Assembly: GCA_002390305.1 (NCBI GenBank)
Contig: DGPE01000075.1
Span: 1 to 39,642, forward strand
Reading direction: 5' to 3'
DNA from: Micrococcales bacterium UBA4448
GTDB lineage: Bacteria > Actinomycetota > Actinomycetes > Actinomycetales > Microbacteriaceae
Length of the DNA: 39,642 nt
Position 1 is the first letter of the stretch. Each line of letters begins with the position of its first letter. The notes under the pieces are model-generated. The model was given only the letters and a program-made list of their open reading frames with translations. It made no database searches and had not been told where the DNA came from. A program made the translations under genes and the position numbers. Positions 7,927 through 17,793 of the stretch are shown piece by piece.

Positions 7927-8849
7927 AACACTTATTGTCGATCCGAGACCTGACACTTGAACAAGCAACCGAACTGTTAGCCAGTTCCAGGGAGATGTCA
8001 CAGGTCAATCAAAGGGCTCTCAAGACCCTGCCAACCCTACGTGGCAAAACCGTCGTCAACCTTTTTTATGAAAATTCAACTAGAACCAGAGTTAGCTTTG
8101 AGATTTCAGCAAAGCGGCTCGGAGCCGATGTCATAAACGTTACCTCGGATAGCTCCAGCGCGACAAAGGGGGAGTCTCTGCGTGACACCGCTCAGACCCT
8201 GCAGGCTTTGGGAGCAGATGCCATCGTGTTGCGGCACCCAATGTCAGGTGCGGCCAATGCAATGGCCACGCGTGACTGGATTTCATGCAGTGTTGTGAAT
8301 GCTGGCGATGGGAGACACGAGCATCCGACCCAAGCCCTGCTTGACGCGCTAACAATTAGCCAAAACTTTGCAGCTGACTTTGACTTCAAAGGACTCCGGG
8401 TTCTTGTAGTTGGCGATCTATTGCATTCCAGGGTCGCTAGATCAAACTTCCTGCTGCTGAACCTTCTTGGAGCCACTGTTATGGCCGCAGGACCTATGGA
8501 ACTCGCACCGGTATTACTGAATCAAATGGGAGTGGAGCTCTTCGGCAGCTTTGATGAGGCCTTGGACCAGCAGCCAGATGTTGTAATGATGCTTAGGGTC
8601 CAAATGGAGCGAATGCAGCACCTGTCGTTCTCCACATCCGAATACCAGCGGTCCTGGTCTCTCGATGAAAATCGTTTGGGAAGATTGGGTTCTGAAGCTG
8701 TAATCCTGCATCCGGGGCCAATGAACAGAGGTCTTGAGATCTCGAACCATGCTGCCGAAGATAGTCGGTCGAAGGTTTTAGAACAGGTTCAAAACGGACT
8801 TGCGGTGAGAATGGCAGTTCTGCATCAGTTGCTAGGAGGTCAAAACTAG
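7923..8849 (+). CDS. pyrB: Aspartate carbamoyltransferase, catalytic subunit
   Basis: 308 aa. Joins carbamoyl phosphate and aspartate, the committed step of pyrimidine synthesis. The carbamoyl-phosphate loop STRTRVSFE is at 52-60, then SSATKGESLRDT, the HPTQALLDAL segment and the C-terminal HPGPMNRGLEI. The start is TTG inside TTGA, overlapping pyrR by 4 bp; MKHLLSIRDL is the expected N-terminus. No pyrI regulatory subunit gene is nearby, which is normal in Actinobacteria. Confidence 0.97.
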   Translation: MKHLLSIRDLTLEQATELLASSREMSQVNQRALKTLPTLRGKTVVNLFYENSTRTRVSFEISAKRLGADVINVTSDSSSATKGESLRDTAQTLQALGADAIVLRHPMSGAANAMATRDWISCSVVNAGDGRHEHPTQALLDALTISQNFAADFDFKGLRVLVVGDLLHSRVARSNFLLLNLLGATVMAAGPMELAPVLLNQMGVELFGSFDEALDQQPDVVMMLRVQMERMQHLSFSTSEYQRSWSLDENRLGRLGSEAVILHPGPMNRGLEISNHAAEDSRSKVLEQVQNGLAVRMAVLHQLLGGQN

Positions 8850-10126
8850 TGTCTAGCATTCTGAAGGGCGTCACCCTGTCCAGTGGGCAGAAAGCAGATA
8901 TACGCATTGAAGGCGATGAGATTGTTGAAATCGGAGTGATCTCAAAAGCCGGCATCGACTGCAGCGGATTGGTTGCACTTGCTGGTTTTGTGGATCCACA
9001 CACTCACCTGCGCCAACCAGGCTTCGAGGCCAGCGAGACTGTTATGAGCGGCACTAGGGCAGCTGCCAGTGGCGGCTATGTGGCCATTACAGCGATGGCC
9101 AACACCTTCCCAGTTGCCGATTCACCAGAGGTCGTCGAGCATATAATGTCCCTCGGGCTCTTATCGAAGTATGCATTCGTGCAACCGATAGGTGCGGTGA
9201 CGAAATCACTTGACGGCAAGGAACTCTCACAGATACAAGCCATGGCAACCTCAGCAGCGCAAGTGTCAGTATTTAGTGATGATGGGGTCTGTGTATTTGA
9301 CACCGACCTGATGAGACAGGCCCTTCTAGAAGTTAAAGATTTCGGTGGAGTAATTGCTCAGCACGCCCAAGACCCGACAATGACAATCGGCTCCCAGATG
9401 AATGACGGAGCATTGGCTCTGGAAATGGGCCTCACCGGTTGGCCAATGCTGGCTGAGGAGTCCGTGATTCAAAGAGATGCCGAACTGGCACTTGAAACCG
9501 GGAGCAAGCTCCATGTCTGTCACGTGACTACGGCAGGTGGAGTAGAGATTATTAGATGGGCAAAAAAGCAGGGAGCGAATATCACTGCTGAAGTAACTCC
9601 GCACCATTTGCTATTGAATCAAGAGCTTGCACGAGGCTATGACCCGGTATATAAAGTGAATCCGCCGCTGAGAACTAGTGAGGATGCAGCTGCTCTGCTG
9701 GCTGGAATAGTAGACGGCACCATCGATATGCTCGGAACCGACCACGCACCGCATTCATCTGAGAAAAAAGATTGCGAATGGGAAAATGCTGCCTTCGGCA
9801 TGATCGGTCTTGAAAGCGCAGCAAGTGTGCTGCATCAGGTTCTTATTCAATCTGGAGCGGGCGACTGGCCGCTTTTTGAGAGACTCATGAGCACCAATCC
9901 AGCCAAAATGCTGGGTCTAAAGGATTTTGGTTCACTGGCGATCGGTTCCAAAGCGAACATTACGCTCTTTGACCCCTCGTCAAGCCTGCCAGGTGATGCT
10001 CCATCGGCTTCAAAGTCTTCGAATTCTCCATATGCACCGCTGACGCTGTCAGGAAGAGTTCGCCACACCATGCACCAGGGATATTTCACGCTATTCAACC
10101 AGAAGCTCGAGGAAATTCATGACTAG
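8849..10126 (+). CDS. pyrC: Dihydroorotase (class I)
   Basis: 425 aa. Zinc amidohydrolase closing carbamoyl aspartate to dihydroorotate. Metal ligands are visible: H51 and H53 in DPHTHLR, histidines in HVCHVTTAGG and AEVTPHH, and D298 in GTDHAPHS. The GTG start shares one base with the pyrB stop and is preceded by AGGAGGT (8834-8840). The C-terminal ~40 residues carry a Ser/Pro-rich insert before the final strand. The stop overlaps the next gene by 8 bp. Confidence 0.97.
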   Translation: MSSILKGVTLSSGQKADIRIEGDEIVEIGVISKAGIDCSGLVALAGFVDPHTHLRQPGFEASETVMSGTRAAASGGYVAITAMANTFPVADSPEVVEHIMSLGLLSKYAFVQPIGAVTKSLDGKELSQIQAMATSAAQVSVFSDDGVCVFDTDLMRQALLEVKDFGGVIAQHAQDPTMTIGSQMNDGALALEMGLTGWPMLAEESVIQRDAELALETGSKLHVCHVTTAGGVEIIRWAKKQGANITAEVTPHHLLLNQELARGYDPVYKVNPPLRTSEDAAALLAGIVDGTIDMLGTDHAPHSSEKKDCEWENAAFGMIGLESAASVLHQVLIQSGAGDWPLFERLMSTNPAKMLGLKDFGSLAIGSKANITLFDPSSSLPGDAPSASKSSNSPYAPLTLSGRVRHTMHQGYFTLFNQKLEEIHD

Positions 10127-10607
10127 GGAATTGATTGCATTCTGCGCGCTTTTGATAGTTCCTACAATTGCACTGCTCGCCTATTCTTCAGTGCGGAAGA
10201 GGCGTCGCATGCAAGAGCAGCAAATACTGCCACTCGTCCAGGCCGAAGAGGGCGATCCATTTATTACTTGTCTCTATGTCAGCACGGTATTCGCCTCAGA
10301 TCCACTGGTGAGAATTTGGGCCAGAGGACTTGGACCAAGGGGGAAAGCGCAGCTGATTCTTAACTCCATCAGCCTCAGCATCAAGAGAGTTGGTGAGGAG
10401 GGCTTTAGCATCCCTGCTAGTGAGATAGAGGCACTCAGCACCAGCTCAGCCACCATCGACAAGGGGGTTGAACGCAATGGCCTTCTTGGCATTCATTGGA
10501 CACACTCGAACCAGAAATTGATTACCCAACTCAGGTTCAGCAGTGGGGAATCTCACCGAAAGGCGATTGATACGATTACTACAAAGCTTGGAGTTGGATT
10601 TGAATAA
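10119..10607 (+). CDS. PH-like-domain membrane protein of the actinobacterial pyr operon (Rv1382-type), function unknown
   Basis: 162 aa. One N-terminal membrane segment (about 5-24) is followed by a basic KRRRM stop-transfer patch and a ~120-residue soluble domain rich in short beta strands. Position exactly between pyrC and carA matches the Rv1382 export/membrane protein of M. tuberculosis; homologues are described as PH-like. There are no catalytic motifs. GAGGAA (10109-10114) precedes the ATG. It overlaps pyrC and carA by 8 bp each, so it is firmly part of the operon. The conserved location suggests a link to pyrimidine synthesis at the membrane, but that is inference. Confidence 0.8.
   Translation: MTRELIAFCALLIVPTIALLAYSSVRKRRRMQEQQILPLVQAEEGDPFITCLYVSTVFASDPLVRIWARGLGPRGKAQLILNSISLSIKRVGEEGFSIPASEIEALSTSSATIDKGVERNGLLGIHWTHSNQKLITQLRFSSGESHRKAIDTITTKLGVGFE
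10590..10593 (+). promoter_or_regulatory. Shine-Dalgarno deciding the TTG start of carA
   Basis: GGAG stands 6 nt before TTG at 10600. It favours this start over one 57 bp upstream, which would add a tail running through the preceding gene. Confidence 0.65.
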
Positions 10608-11715
10608 GGCGCACCTCGTACTAGAAGATGGCACCATTTTCGATGGCGAACAATTTGGAGCAACGGGTGAGACGCTCGGTGAATTGGTGTTCTCTACTGG
10701 CATGACTGGTTACCAGGAGACACTTACCGACCCGTCTTATTCGGGGCAAATAGTTATTCAAACTTTCCCACACATTGGCATCGTAGGAACCAACCAAACT
10801 GATGCGGAATCTCACAAAGTTTGGGTAGCCGGGTATGTAGTTAAGGAACCCTCCAGGATCGCTAGCAATTTTCGAAGTGAAGAAAGCTTGCCGGATTTGC
10901 TCGGTGAGCAGAAAATCGTCGGCATTTCCAACATCGACACCCGTGCATTAACTCTTCACATAAGAAGCCTTGGCTCGATGCGAGCGGGGATCTTCTCTGG
11001 CCAAAACCTCCCGACATCGGCTGAAATGCTAGACAAAGTGCGCGAATCAACTCAGATGAAGGGACAGTCGCTGTCCTCTGGGGTCACAACTGATGCGAGA
11101 TACACAATCCCTGCGGCTGGAAAGCTTGCAGGCCGAATCGCGGTTCTGGATCTTGGCATTAAGCGCTCAACACTCGAGCACCTAAGTGGGCGAGGTCTTG
11201 AAATAGAGGTATTCCCGGCAGATAGTTCTGCAGAAAGTATTTTGGCTACAAACCCGGACGGCTATTTCTTCTCGAATGGACCGGGAGATCCAGAGGCCAG
11301 CGGTCATCAGGTAGAAATGCTAAGGGAATTGCTGGGAACAAAAAAACCGTTCTTCGGCATCTGTTTCGGTAATCAGCTGCTAGGCAGGGCTCTTGGATTT
11401 GAAACCTATAAATTGAAATTCGGCCATCGTGGCATCAACCAGCCGGTGTTCAATCTGGCAAATAGCACCGTTGAAGTGACCGCACATAATCATGGATTTG
11501 CCGTGAAATTGGATACCGACAGCGCCGAATCACCGGCCGGTTTCGGCCGCGTCACGGTTTCGCACCGCGGGCTAAACGACCAGGTGGTCGAAGGATTGGA
11601 ATGTCAGGACATACCGGCCTTTTCTGTGCAGTATCACCCAGAAGCTGCTGCCGGTCCACACGACAGCCACTATCTGTTTGACAAGTTCCTAAAAGCCATT
11701 CGAGAGAGTAAATAA
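10600..11715 (+). CDS. carA: Carbamoyl-phosphate synthase, small (glutaminase) subunit
   Basis: 371 aa from the TTG start, the normal length. Hydrolyses glutamine and channels ammonia to CarB. The N-terminal domain has [19 protein letters not shown] and NIDTRAL. The class I glutamine amidotransferase triad is C255 in GICFGNQ, H346 and E348 in QYHPE. Asn replaces His in the usual GICLGHQ, a common actinobacterial variant. The start is chosen because [11 protein letters not shown] is the expected N-terminus and GGAG lies 6 nt upstream. It overlaps the upstream gene by 8 bp and carB by 1 bp. Confidence 0.95.
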   Translation: MNKAHLVLEDGTIFDGEQFGATGETLGELVFSTGMTGYQETLTDPSYSGQIVIQTFPHIGIVGTNQTDAESHKVWVAGYVVKEPSRIASNFRSEESLPDLLGEQKIVGISNIDTRALTLHIRSLGSMRAGIFSGQNLPTSAEMLDKVRESTQMKGQSLSSGVTTDARYTIPAAGKLAGRIAVLDLGIKRSTLEHLSGRGLEIEVFPADSSAESILATNPDGYFFSNGPGDPEASGHQVEMLRELLGTKKPFFGICFGNQLLGRALGFETYKLKFGHRGINQPVFNLANSTVEVTAHNHGFAVKLDTDSAESPAGFGRVTVSHRGLNDQVVEGLECQDIPAFSVQYHPEAAAGPHDSHYLFDKFLKAIRESK

Positions 11716-14700
11716 TGCCAAAGCGCTCAGACATAAAATCCGTTTTGGTCATCGGCTCGGGGCCAATAGTTATCGGGCAGGCTTGCGAGTTTGACTACTC
11801 CGGAACGCAAGCTTGTCGCGTTTTGCAGGAGGAGGGGATCAGGGTAATTCTTGTCAACTCCAACCCTGCCACGATCATGACAGATCCCGATTTCGCCGAC
11901 GCCACCTACATTGAGCCAATCACCCCAGAGGTCATTGAGGCAATAATCGAAAAGGAGCGTCCCGATGCAATATTGCCAACTCTTGGTGGGCAAACTGCTC
12001 TAAACGCAGCTATGGCCCTTTACGAACGAGGTTCTCTAGAGCGCTTCGGCGTGGAGTTAATTGGGGCCAATGTCGATGCGATCAGGGCGGGGGAGGACAG
12101 GCTCGAATTCAAACAACTAGTCCTAAATGCCGGAGCCGGTGTCGCCAATTCTGCGGTAGCCCACACCATGGACGAGGTCATTCAAATAGCTGATCAAATC
12201 GGCTACCCGATGGTTGTGCGTCCATCATTCACCATGGGTGGTCTTGGCTCTGGCTTTGCCTATAACGAAAAAGACCTAAGACGAATAGCTGGCGCCGGTC
12301 TGCAAGCATCTCCAACTACCGAAGTTCTGCTTGAAGAGTCGATACTCGGATGGAAAGAGTATGAACTGGAGCTGATGCGAGACAAAAACGACAACACGGT
12401 AGTGGTCTGCTCCATTGAAAATTTTGACCCGGTAGGCGTTCACACCGGTGACTCAATAACCGTGGCCCCGGCACTCACTCTTACCGATCGTGAATATCAA
12501 AACCTCCGGGATATATCCATACAAATTATTCGAGACGTTGGAGTGGATACCGGTGGTTGCAACATACAGTTTGCCGTCGATCCCTTAGACGGCAGAGTAA
12601 TTGTGATTGAGATGAACCCGAGGGTGAGCAGATCATCCGCACTTGCTTCAAAGGCAACCGGCTTTCCAATTGCAAAGATCGCGGCCAAGCTGGCGATTGG
12701 CTACACCCTTGATGAGATACCAAACGACATAACTTCTGTGACACCAGCATCCTTCGAGCCGAGTCTTGACTACATTGTCGTAAAAGTCCCTAGATTTGCC
12801 TTCGAGAAGTTCCCTGCGGCTGACCCGACCCTGACCACCACAATGAAGAGTGTCGGCGAGGCAATGGCAATTGGTCGGACCTTTTCCCAAGCGCTTCAAA
12901 AGGCGCTTCGATCTCTGGAAAAAAGAGGTAGCTCGTTTTCCTGGCCCAAATCTAAGTTGGCCATCGAACCGCTTCTTGAAAAAATGGCAACCGCTACTGA
13001 ATCAAGAATCAGCCAGGTTCAGCAAGCGCTCTGGTCTGGGGCGACCGCCAATGAGATACATGAAATTACCAAGATCGATCCCTGGTTTATTGACCAAATT
13101 GTTCTGATAAATGAGATAGCGCTTTGGTTCAGTGAATTGGAATCGGTTGGGCTTGCAGAACTGAAGAAAGCCAAGGAACACGGTTTTTCTGACGCTCAAT
13201 TAGGTGAGCTACGGATGACTTCTGAAGCAGAAATGACTAAATTGCGCCATGGACTTGGCCTTAGACCGGTCTATAAAACCGTAGACACTTGCGCCGGTGA
13301 GTTTCCGGCGGAGACGCCATACCACTACAGCTCCTACGAGCAATTCACTGAGGTAAAGCCGTCAAACAAAAAGAAGGTAGTCATTCTTGGTAGTGGGCCG
13401 AACAGAATTGGTCAGGGAGTTGAGTTTGATTACAGCTGTGTGCATGCAACCTTTGCACTGCGGGATGTTGGTATAGAGACGATCATGATCAACTGCAACC
13501 CGGAGACTGTTTCCACAGACTATGACACGGCAGACAGGCTCTATTTTGAGCCTCTGACGCTGGAGGACGTTCTGGAAGTAATCCATGCTGAGGCTGCATC
13601 TGGGGAGCTTTTAGGCGTACTGGTGCAACTCGGTGGGCAGACTGCTCTTGGGCTTGCAGCAGGACTTCAAGAAGCAGGTATCAAGATTCTTGGCACCAGC
13701 CCGGAAAACATAGATCGAGCTGAAGAGCGTGGTCAGTTCCAAGAGATCTTGGATGGAGGCCAGCTCTTAGCACCCGCAAATGGCATCGCGACAAATCTCT
13801 CGGAGGCGGCCGCAGTGGCCGAAAGAATCGGTTTCCCGGTTCTAGTCAGACCAAGTTTTGTCTTGGGCGGTCGTGGAATGGAGATTGTCTACGACCAGAA
13901 TTCTTTGGTTGGTTACTTCGATCGAATAGCCGAGCATGCTTTGGTCGACCTAAAACACCCTCTGTTGGTGGATAGATTCCTAGATGATGCAATTGAGATC
14001 GATGTCGATGCAATTTACGACGGACATGAGCTGTTCATCGGAGGGATCATGGAGCACATCGAGGAGGCCGGTATTCATTCTGGTGACTCCAGTTGCACAC
14101 TGCCACCGATAACTTTAAGCCAGAACCAAATCAATCGAGTTGCAACCGCCACTCAAGTCATAGCGAACGGCTTAGACGTGGTTGGACTCTTGAATGTTCA
14201 ATTTGCGCTAGCGCAGGACGTGCTTTACGTGCTTGAAGCAAACCCCCGAGCCAGCAGGACTGTCCCGTTCGTGTCTAAGGCTCTTGGAATAACGCTAGCT
14301 AAGGCGGCGGCAAGAGTGATGATTGGAGCCACGATATCAGAATTGAAGGCAGAGGGCGGGCTGCCAGCAAAAGACGGAAGACACCTTCCAGCTGGCACGC
14401 CAATATCTGTCAAGGAAGCGGTATTGCCCTTCAAAAGATTCGCGACAGCTGACGGACGCTTTGTGGACTCTCTTCTAGGCCCAGAGATGCGCTCCACGGG
14501 CGAAGTTATGGGTATTGATAAGGACTTCCCTACGGCGTTCGCCAAGTCCCAAGCGGGTTCTGGCTCAGCATTGCCAGTTTCTGGAACAGTCTTTGTATCG
14601 GTTGCAGACAGAGATAAGCCACAATTATTGCTTCCAGTTCGCCGCCTTGACCAACTTGGTTATCGAATATTGGCAACCGATGGCACCGCATTGATGCTTG

Positions 14701-15005
14701 CCAGACATGGAATCAAAGCTGAATCGGTTATTAAGCATTCGCAGGCAAAGGATGGTGAAACCTCGATTGTCGACATGATTACTGACGGTCTGGTGGATGT
14801 GGTCGTAAACACTCCATCTGGTGCGGATGCCAGAGTGGATGGATACGAGATCAGAGCTGCAACTACAGCTGCTGATAAACCGATATTCACAACCGTCGCG
14901 CAACTCAGCGCTGCGATTGGGTCCTTTGAGGTTATTAGGGAAGGTCCATTCTCAGTAAAGCCACTGCAGGACTACGCACGCGAGCGAGCAGGGCTACTAA
15001 CTTGA
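11715..15005 (+). CDS. carB: Carbamoyl-phosphate synthase, large subunit
   Basis: 1096 aa. Two homologous ATP-grasp halves make carboxyphosphate and then carbamoyl phosphate, the shared precursor of pyrimidines and arginine. The first half begins [21 protein letters not shown] and the second repeats it as [20 protein letters not shown] near residue 555. An oligomerisation region lies between them (~400-550). The C-terminal MGS-like allosteric domain occupies roughly 940-1096. Motifs [10 protein letters not shown] and [10 protein letters not shown] mark the two halves. No truncation. It overlaps carA by 1 bp and pyrF by 4 bp. Confidence 0.98.
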   Translation: MPKRSDIKSVLVIGSGPIVIGQACEFDYSGTQACRVLQEEGIRVILVNSNPATIMTDPDFADATYIEPITPEVIEAIIEKERPDAILPTLGGQTALNAAMALYERGSLERFGVELIGANVDAIRAGEDRLEFKQLVLNAGAGVANSAVAHTMDEVIQIADQIGYPMVVRPSFTMGGLGSGFAYNEKDLRRIAGAGLQASPTTEVLLEESILGWKEYELELMRDKNDNTVVVCSIENFDPVGVHTGDSITVAPALTLTDREYQNLRDISIQIIRDVGVDTGGCNIQFAVDPLDGRVIVIEMNPRVSRSSALASKATGFPIAKIAAKLAIGYTLDEIPNDITSVTPASFEPSLDYIVVKVPRFAFEKFPAADPTLTTTMKSVGEAMAIGRTFSQALQKALRSLEKRGSSFSWPKSKLAIEPLLEKMATATESRISQVQQALWSGATANEIHEITKIDPWFIDQIVLINEIALWFSELESVGLAELKKAKEHGFSDAQLGELRMTSEAEMTKLRHGLGLRPVYKTVDTCAGEFPAETPYHYSSYEQFTEVKPSNKKKVVILGSGPNRIGQGVEFDYSCVHATFALRDVGIETIMINCNPETVSTDYDTADRLYFEPLTLEDVLEVIHAEAASGELLGVLVQLGGQTALGLAAGLQEAGIKILGTSPENIDRAEERGQFQEILDGGQLLAPANGIATNLSEAAAVAERIGFPVLVRPSFVLGGRGMEIVYDQNSLVGYFDRIAEHALVDLKHPLLVDRFLDDAIEIDVDAIYDGHELFIGGIMEHIEEAGIHSGDSSCTLPPITLSQNQINRVATATQVIANGLDVVGLLNVQFALAQDVLYVLEANPRASRTVPFVSKALGITLAKAAARVMIGATISELKAEGGLPAKDGRHLPAGTPISVKEAVLPFKRFATADGRFVDSLLGPEMRSTGEVMGIDKDFPTAFAKSQAGSGSALPVSGTVFVSVADRDKPQLLLPVRRLDQLGYRILATDGTALMLARHGIKAESVIKHSQAKDGETSIVDMITDGLVDVVVNTPSGADARVDGYEIRAATTAADKPIFTTVAQLSAAIGSFEVIREGPFSVKPLQDYARERAGLLT

Positions 15006-15808
15006 TCGGCTTCGGTGATCTGCTTAGGCTGAAACGCAAAGAGTTCGGCCCACTTTGTCTTGGTATCGACCCGAGCGAGACAGAACTGAATAATTGGGGA
15101 CTCCCGGACACTGCCAACGGCGCAAAGGACTTTGGCCTACGTTGCATAGACGCGGCTGAGGGCAGACTGGGGCTGATCAAGCCACAGGTGGCTTTTTTTG
15201 AAAGGTTTGGATCATCCGGTTACGCAGCCCTCGAAGAGGTGCTGCAGGCCGCTCGTGATCTGGACTTGCTTGTGATTGCCGATGCCAAACGTGGAGACAT
15301 CGGATCAACGATGCTCGGTTACGCTCAGGCTTGGTTTGGAGATGATTCACCACTTCGAGTCAATGCCCTGACTGTGAGCCCATTCCTTGGCCCAGAATCC
15401 ACTCTGGAAATGTTGGATCATGCCCGAGATGTTTCCGCCGGCCTATTTTTGCTTGCGGCCACATCAAATAGCGAGGCCGTTGCTCTTCAGACTGCCACTT
15501 CTAATAACCAGTCGGTCGCAATGACAGTACTCAACGCCGCAATCACTCACGGCTCAAACGACCTAGGTGTAGTTATCGGAGCAACTCAGTCGCTGAAAGA
15601 ATTCGGATTGCAGCAGCTTGTGGACACTGACCTCGGAGTCCCAATATTGGCTCCTGGGTTTGGGGCGCAGGGCGCAAAGCTCGCCGACTTAGCGGAGCTT
15701 TTTGGTGCAAGTGCACCGAATGTTGTGCCAGCCATGTCGCGGGGCCTGACTGGCCAGGGACCTCAGGCTATGGCTAACCTAATTGACCGCGCTAAGTTGG
15801 AATTATGA
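15002..15808 (+). CDS. pyrF: Orotidine-5'-phosphate decarboxylase (long, mycobacterial-type subfamily)
   Basis: 268 aa. Decarboxylates OMP to UMP. The catalytic cluster D94-K96-D99 sits in [13 protein letters not shown]. The N-terminal LCLGIDPSE (18-26) and length mark the longer subfamily found in Mycobacterium and Myxococcus rather than the E. coli type. The TTG start lies in TTGA, overlapping carB by 4 bp. pyrD and pyrE are not in the operon. The TGA overlaps gmk by 4 bp. Confidence 0.96.
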   Translation: MIGFGDLLRLKRKEFGPLCLGIDPSETELNNWGLPDTANGAKDFGLRCIDAAEGRLGLIKPQVAFFERFGSSGYAALEEVLQAARDLDLLVIADAKRGDIGSTMLGYAQAWFGDDSPLRVNALTVSPFLGPESTLEMLDHARDVSAGLFLLAATSNSEAVALQTATSNNQSVAMTVLNAAITHGSNDLGVVIGATQSLKEFGLQQLVDTDLGVPILAPGFGAQGAKLADLAELFGASAPNVVPAMSRGLTGQGPQAMANLIDRAKLEL

Positions 15809-16365
15809 GCCTGATCGTTATTGCGGGACCCGCCGGAGTTGGTAAGGGATCTTTGGTTAGTTGGATTTTGGAACACGACCATCGATTCTTGCTCTCAGTG
15901 TCTGCCACAACCCGCGCGCCGAGACCGGGTGAAATTGATGGAGTCCATTACCAGTTCGTCTCCAAAGCTGATTTTGAGTCAATGATCACCAATGATCAGC
16001 TGCTGGAGTGGGCCGTGGTGCATGGCACTCACTATTACGGAACCTTGATTAGTGAACTGGCAAGGGCAGAGGCCAATGATCAGCACCTACTGCTAGAAAT
16101 AGACCTGCAGGGAGCAAGGCAAGTCAAGAAACGGCTGCCGGAAGCTATATCAATCTTTGTTTCTGCACCCTCCTTTGAGATTCTTGAGTCAAGACTCAGA
16201 AACCGAGAAACCGAGACAGATGCTGAAATACAAACTAGACTGGAAACCGCTAAGGCCGAGTTGGCCGCAGCCCACGAATTTGATTTTCGAGTAATTAATG
16301 ATGACTTAGCCCTCACAGGCCAAAAGATTATTGAAATTGCAACACATCAAGAAAGAGAGACATGA
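15805..16365 (+). CDS. gmk: Guanylate kinase
   Basis: 186 aa. Phosphorylates GMP or dGMP. P-loop GPAGVGKGS at 8-16; the GMP-binding stretch [19 protein letters not shown] and [13 protein letters not shown] are classic. The ATG overlaps pyrF by 4 bp, and its own stop overlaps rpoZ by 4 bp. In Mycobacterium and Streptomyces an integration-host-factor gene (mihF) lies just before gmk; it is absent here, and no H2TH-like extension is fused to this protein. Confidence 0.97.
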   Translation: MSLIVIAGPAGVGKGSLVSWILEHDHRFLLSVSATTRAPRPGEIDGVHYQFVSKADFESMITNDQLLEWAVVHGTHYYGTLISELARAEANDQHLLLEIDLQGARQVKKRLPEAISIFVSAPSFEILESRLRNRETETDAEIQTRLETAKAELAAAHEFDFRVINDDLALTGQKIIEIATHQERET

Positions 16366-16625
16366 ACGAGAGCATTGCGAAACTAGAGGGAATCGTTTCA
16401 CCTCCAATCGACGAACTACTGGAGAAGGTCGATTCGAACTACGAATTGGTGATCTTTGCATCGAAGCGTGCTCGTCAGATCAACGAGTATTACAGCGCCC
16501 TGCACGAGGGTTCTCTGTTTAACTTCGTTGGTCCACTTGTTGACTCGAGTATCGATGACAAGCCACTAAGTATTGCCCTCAAGGAAATTTACTCGGGCAA
16601 GTTGGAAAAGAAGCCAAACCCTTAG
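16362..16625 (+). CDS. rpoZ: RNA polymerase omega subunit
   Basis: 87 aa. Small subunit that helps beta' fold and assemble. The conserved core [19 protein letters not shown] (26-44) is diagnostic. The C-terminal [16 protein letters not shown] is the actinobacterial ending. It overlaps gmk by 4 bp (ATGA). The gmk-rpoZ pairing also occurs in E. coli, where the pair sits with spoT. coaBC follows after 6 bp. Confidence 0.96.
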   Translation: MNESIAKLEGIVSPPIDELLEKVDSNYELVIFASKRARQINEYYSALHEGSLFNFVGPLVDSSIDDKPLSIALKEIYSGKLEKKPNP

Positions 16626-16631
16626 GCCAAA

Positions 16632-17780
16632 TTGCGCATTCTGCTTGGAATAACCGGTGGAATAGCAGCCTATAAGGCTGCCAATCTGGTGCGGAAATTG
16701 ACCGAAGAAGGTCATAATGTTCAAGTTCTTCCCACCAAGAACGCTCTTGAGTTCATAGGCAAGTCAACTCTGGAAGCACTGTCTGGAAATGCAATAGATT
16801 CAGAGCTATATTCCGATGTGCAGAATGTGCGTCACATCAAATATGGGCAAGAAGCCGAACTAATTATCGTTGCTCCTGCGACAGCAAATTTTTTAGCGAA
16901 GTTGGCACATGGCATCGCTGACGATTTACTGATGAACGCCATTCTGGCCAGCAATGCCGAAGTGGTCATCTGCCCAGCTATGCACACAGAGATGTGGTTG
17001 AACCCAGCGACTAGGGCGAATGTCAAAACACTTCAAGAGCGAGGCATCAGAGTCATGGAGCCCGCGTCCGGTCGACTAACCGGCAGCGACAGCGGCCCAG
17101 GCAGACTTCCTGAACCGGAGGATATCATCGGGTTCGCGCTAGCCCGCGAAGGATTTTTTACCGGCAAATCCGTGACAGTCACAGCCGGTGGCACCCGAGA
17201 AGCGATCGATGAGGTTCGCTACATCGGTAACTCTTCATCCGGACGAATGGGCATCGAGCTGGCAACGGCCTTCAGGAACGCAGGAGCGAAAGTAACTCTC
17301 GTTGCCTGCAACATAGACAGGGAACTTCCGACCGGGGTTGAGGTTCTGAGAGCGTCAAGCATCGCTGAACTGGAATTGGCCATGGACAGAGCATCGGATG
17401 TACTTGTGATGGCCGCCGCTGTTTCTGATTTTCAACTTGATAAACCTCACAGGGGAAAGCTGCATCGCGGCGAGAAGTTGGTCTTAGAGCTTTTGCCAAC
17501 CAAGGATTTGCTGGCTGGTTATGCGGCCAACCACCAAGAGAGTTATTGCGTTGGGTTCGCCCTGGTTGAGAACAACGCCGATGTGGTCAAGATTGCGACA
17601 GAAAAAATGTGGGATAAAGGTGTTGATGCGGTCGTCGGAAACACCGTTAGCACCCTAGGTTCAGTTGACGCCGAAGTGAACCTGGTGACCAAGAGCGACG
17701 TCTTACATAAATCCGGTACCAAGTCGGAGATAGCCCAGTGGCTGGTGCTTGAGCTTCAAGAAATCTTGTCCAACACCTAA
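16632..17780 (+). CDS. coaBC: Bifunctional phosphopantothenoylcysteine decarboxylase / phosphopantothenate-cysteine ligase
   Basis: 382 aa. Two steps of coenzyme A synthesis. The N-terminal flavoprotein domain CoaC shows GITGGIAAYK (6-15), H69, APATAN (81-86) and PAMHTEMW (115-122, His in place of the usual Asn). The C-terminal CoaB domain begins near 178, with TAGGTREAIDEVRYIGN and SSSGRMG. The cysteine usual in the CoaC flexible-loop motif (ACG before GxGRM) is not present: the equivalent is LTGSDSGPGRL (149-159) with Gly at 151. I recall this variant from other Actinobacteria. The start is TTG, giving the exact family N-terminus MRILLG; there is no good SD. Confidence 0.95.
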   Translation: MRILLGITGGIAAYKAANLVRKLTEEGHNVQVLPTKNALEFIGKSTLEALSGNAIDSELYSDVQNVRHIKYGQEAELIIVAPATANFLAKLAHGIADDLLMNAILASNAEVVICPAMHTEMWLNPATRANVKTLQERGIRVMEPASGRLTGSDSGPGRLPEPEDIIGFALAREGFFTGKSVTVTAGGTREAIDEVRYIGNSSSGRMGIELATAFRNAGAKVTLVACNIDRELPTGVEVLRASSIAELELAMDRASDVLVMAAAVSDFQLDKPHRGKLHRGEKLVLELLPTKDLLAGYAANHQESYCVGFALVENNADVVKIATEKMWDKGVDAVVGNTVSTLGSVDAEVNLVTKSDVLHKSGTKSEIAQWLVLELQEILSNT

Positions 17781-17781
17781 C

Positions 17782-17787
17782 TAGACT
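17782..17787 (+). promoter_or_regulatory. Probable -10 element for a leaderless metK transcript
   Basis: TAGACT ends 7 nt before the A of the metK ATG, the spacing of leaderless actinobacterial transcripts. It is independent of the coaBC stop codon. There is no SD before metK. No clear -35. Confidence 0.4.
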
Positions 17788-17793
17788 GTCATT

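Noticed and set aside
10543..10599. Longer N-terminus for carA
   Set aside because: The added 19 residues lie inside the upstream gene and lack family similarity; the SD and TTG at 10600 fit better.
17781..17793. SAM riboswitch before metK
   Set aside because: The gap is 13 bp, far too small, and nothing in the coaBC end folds like a known SAM aptamer by eye.
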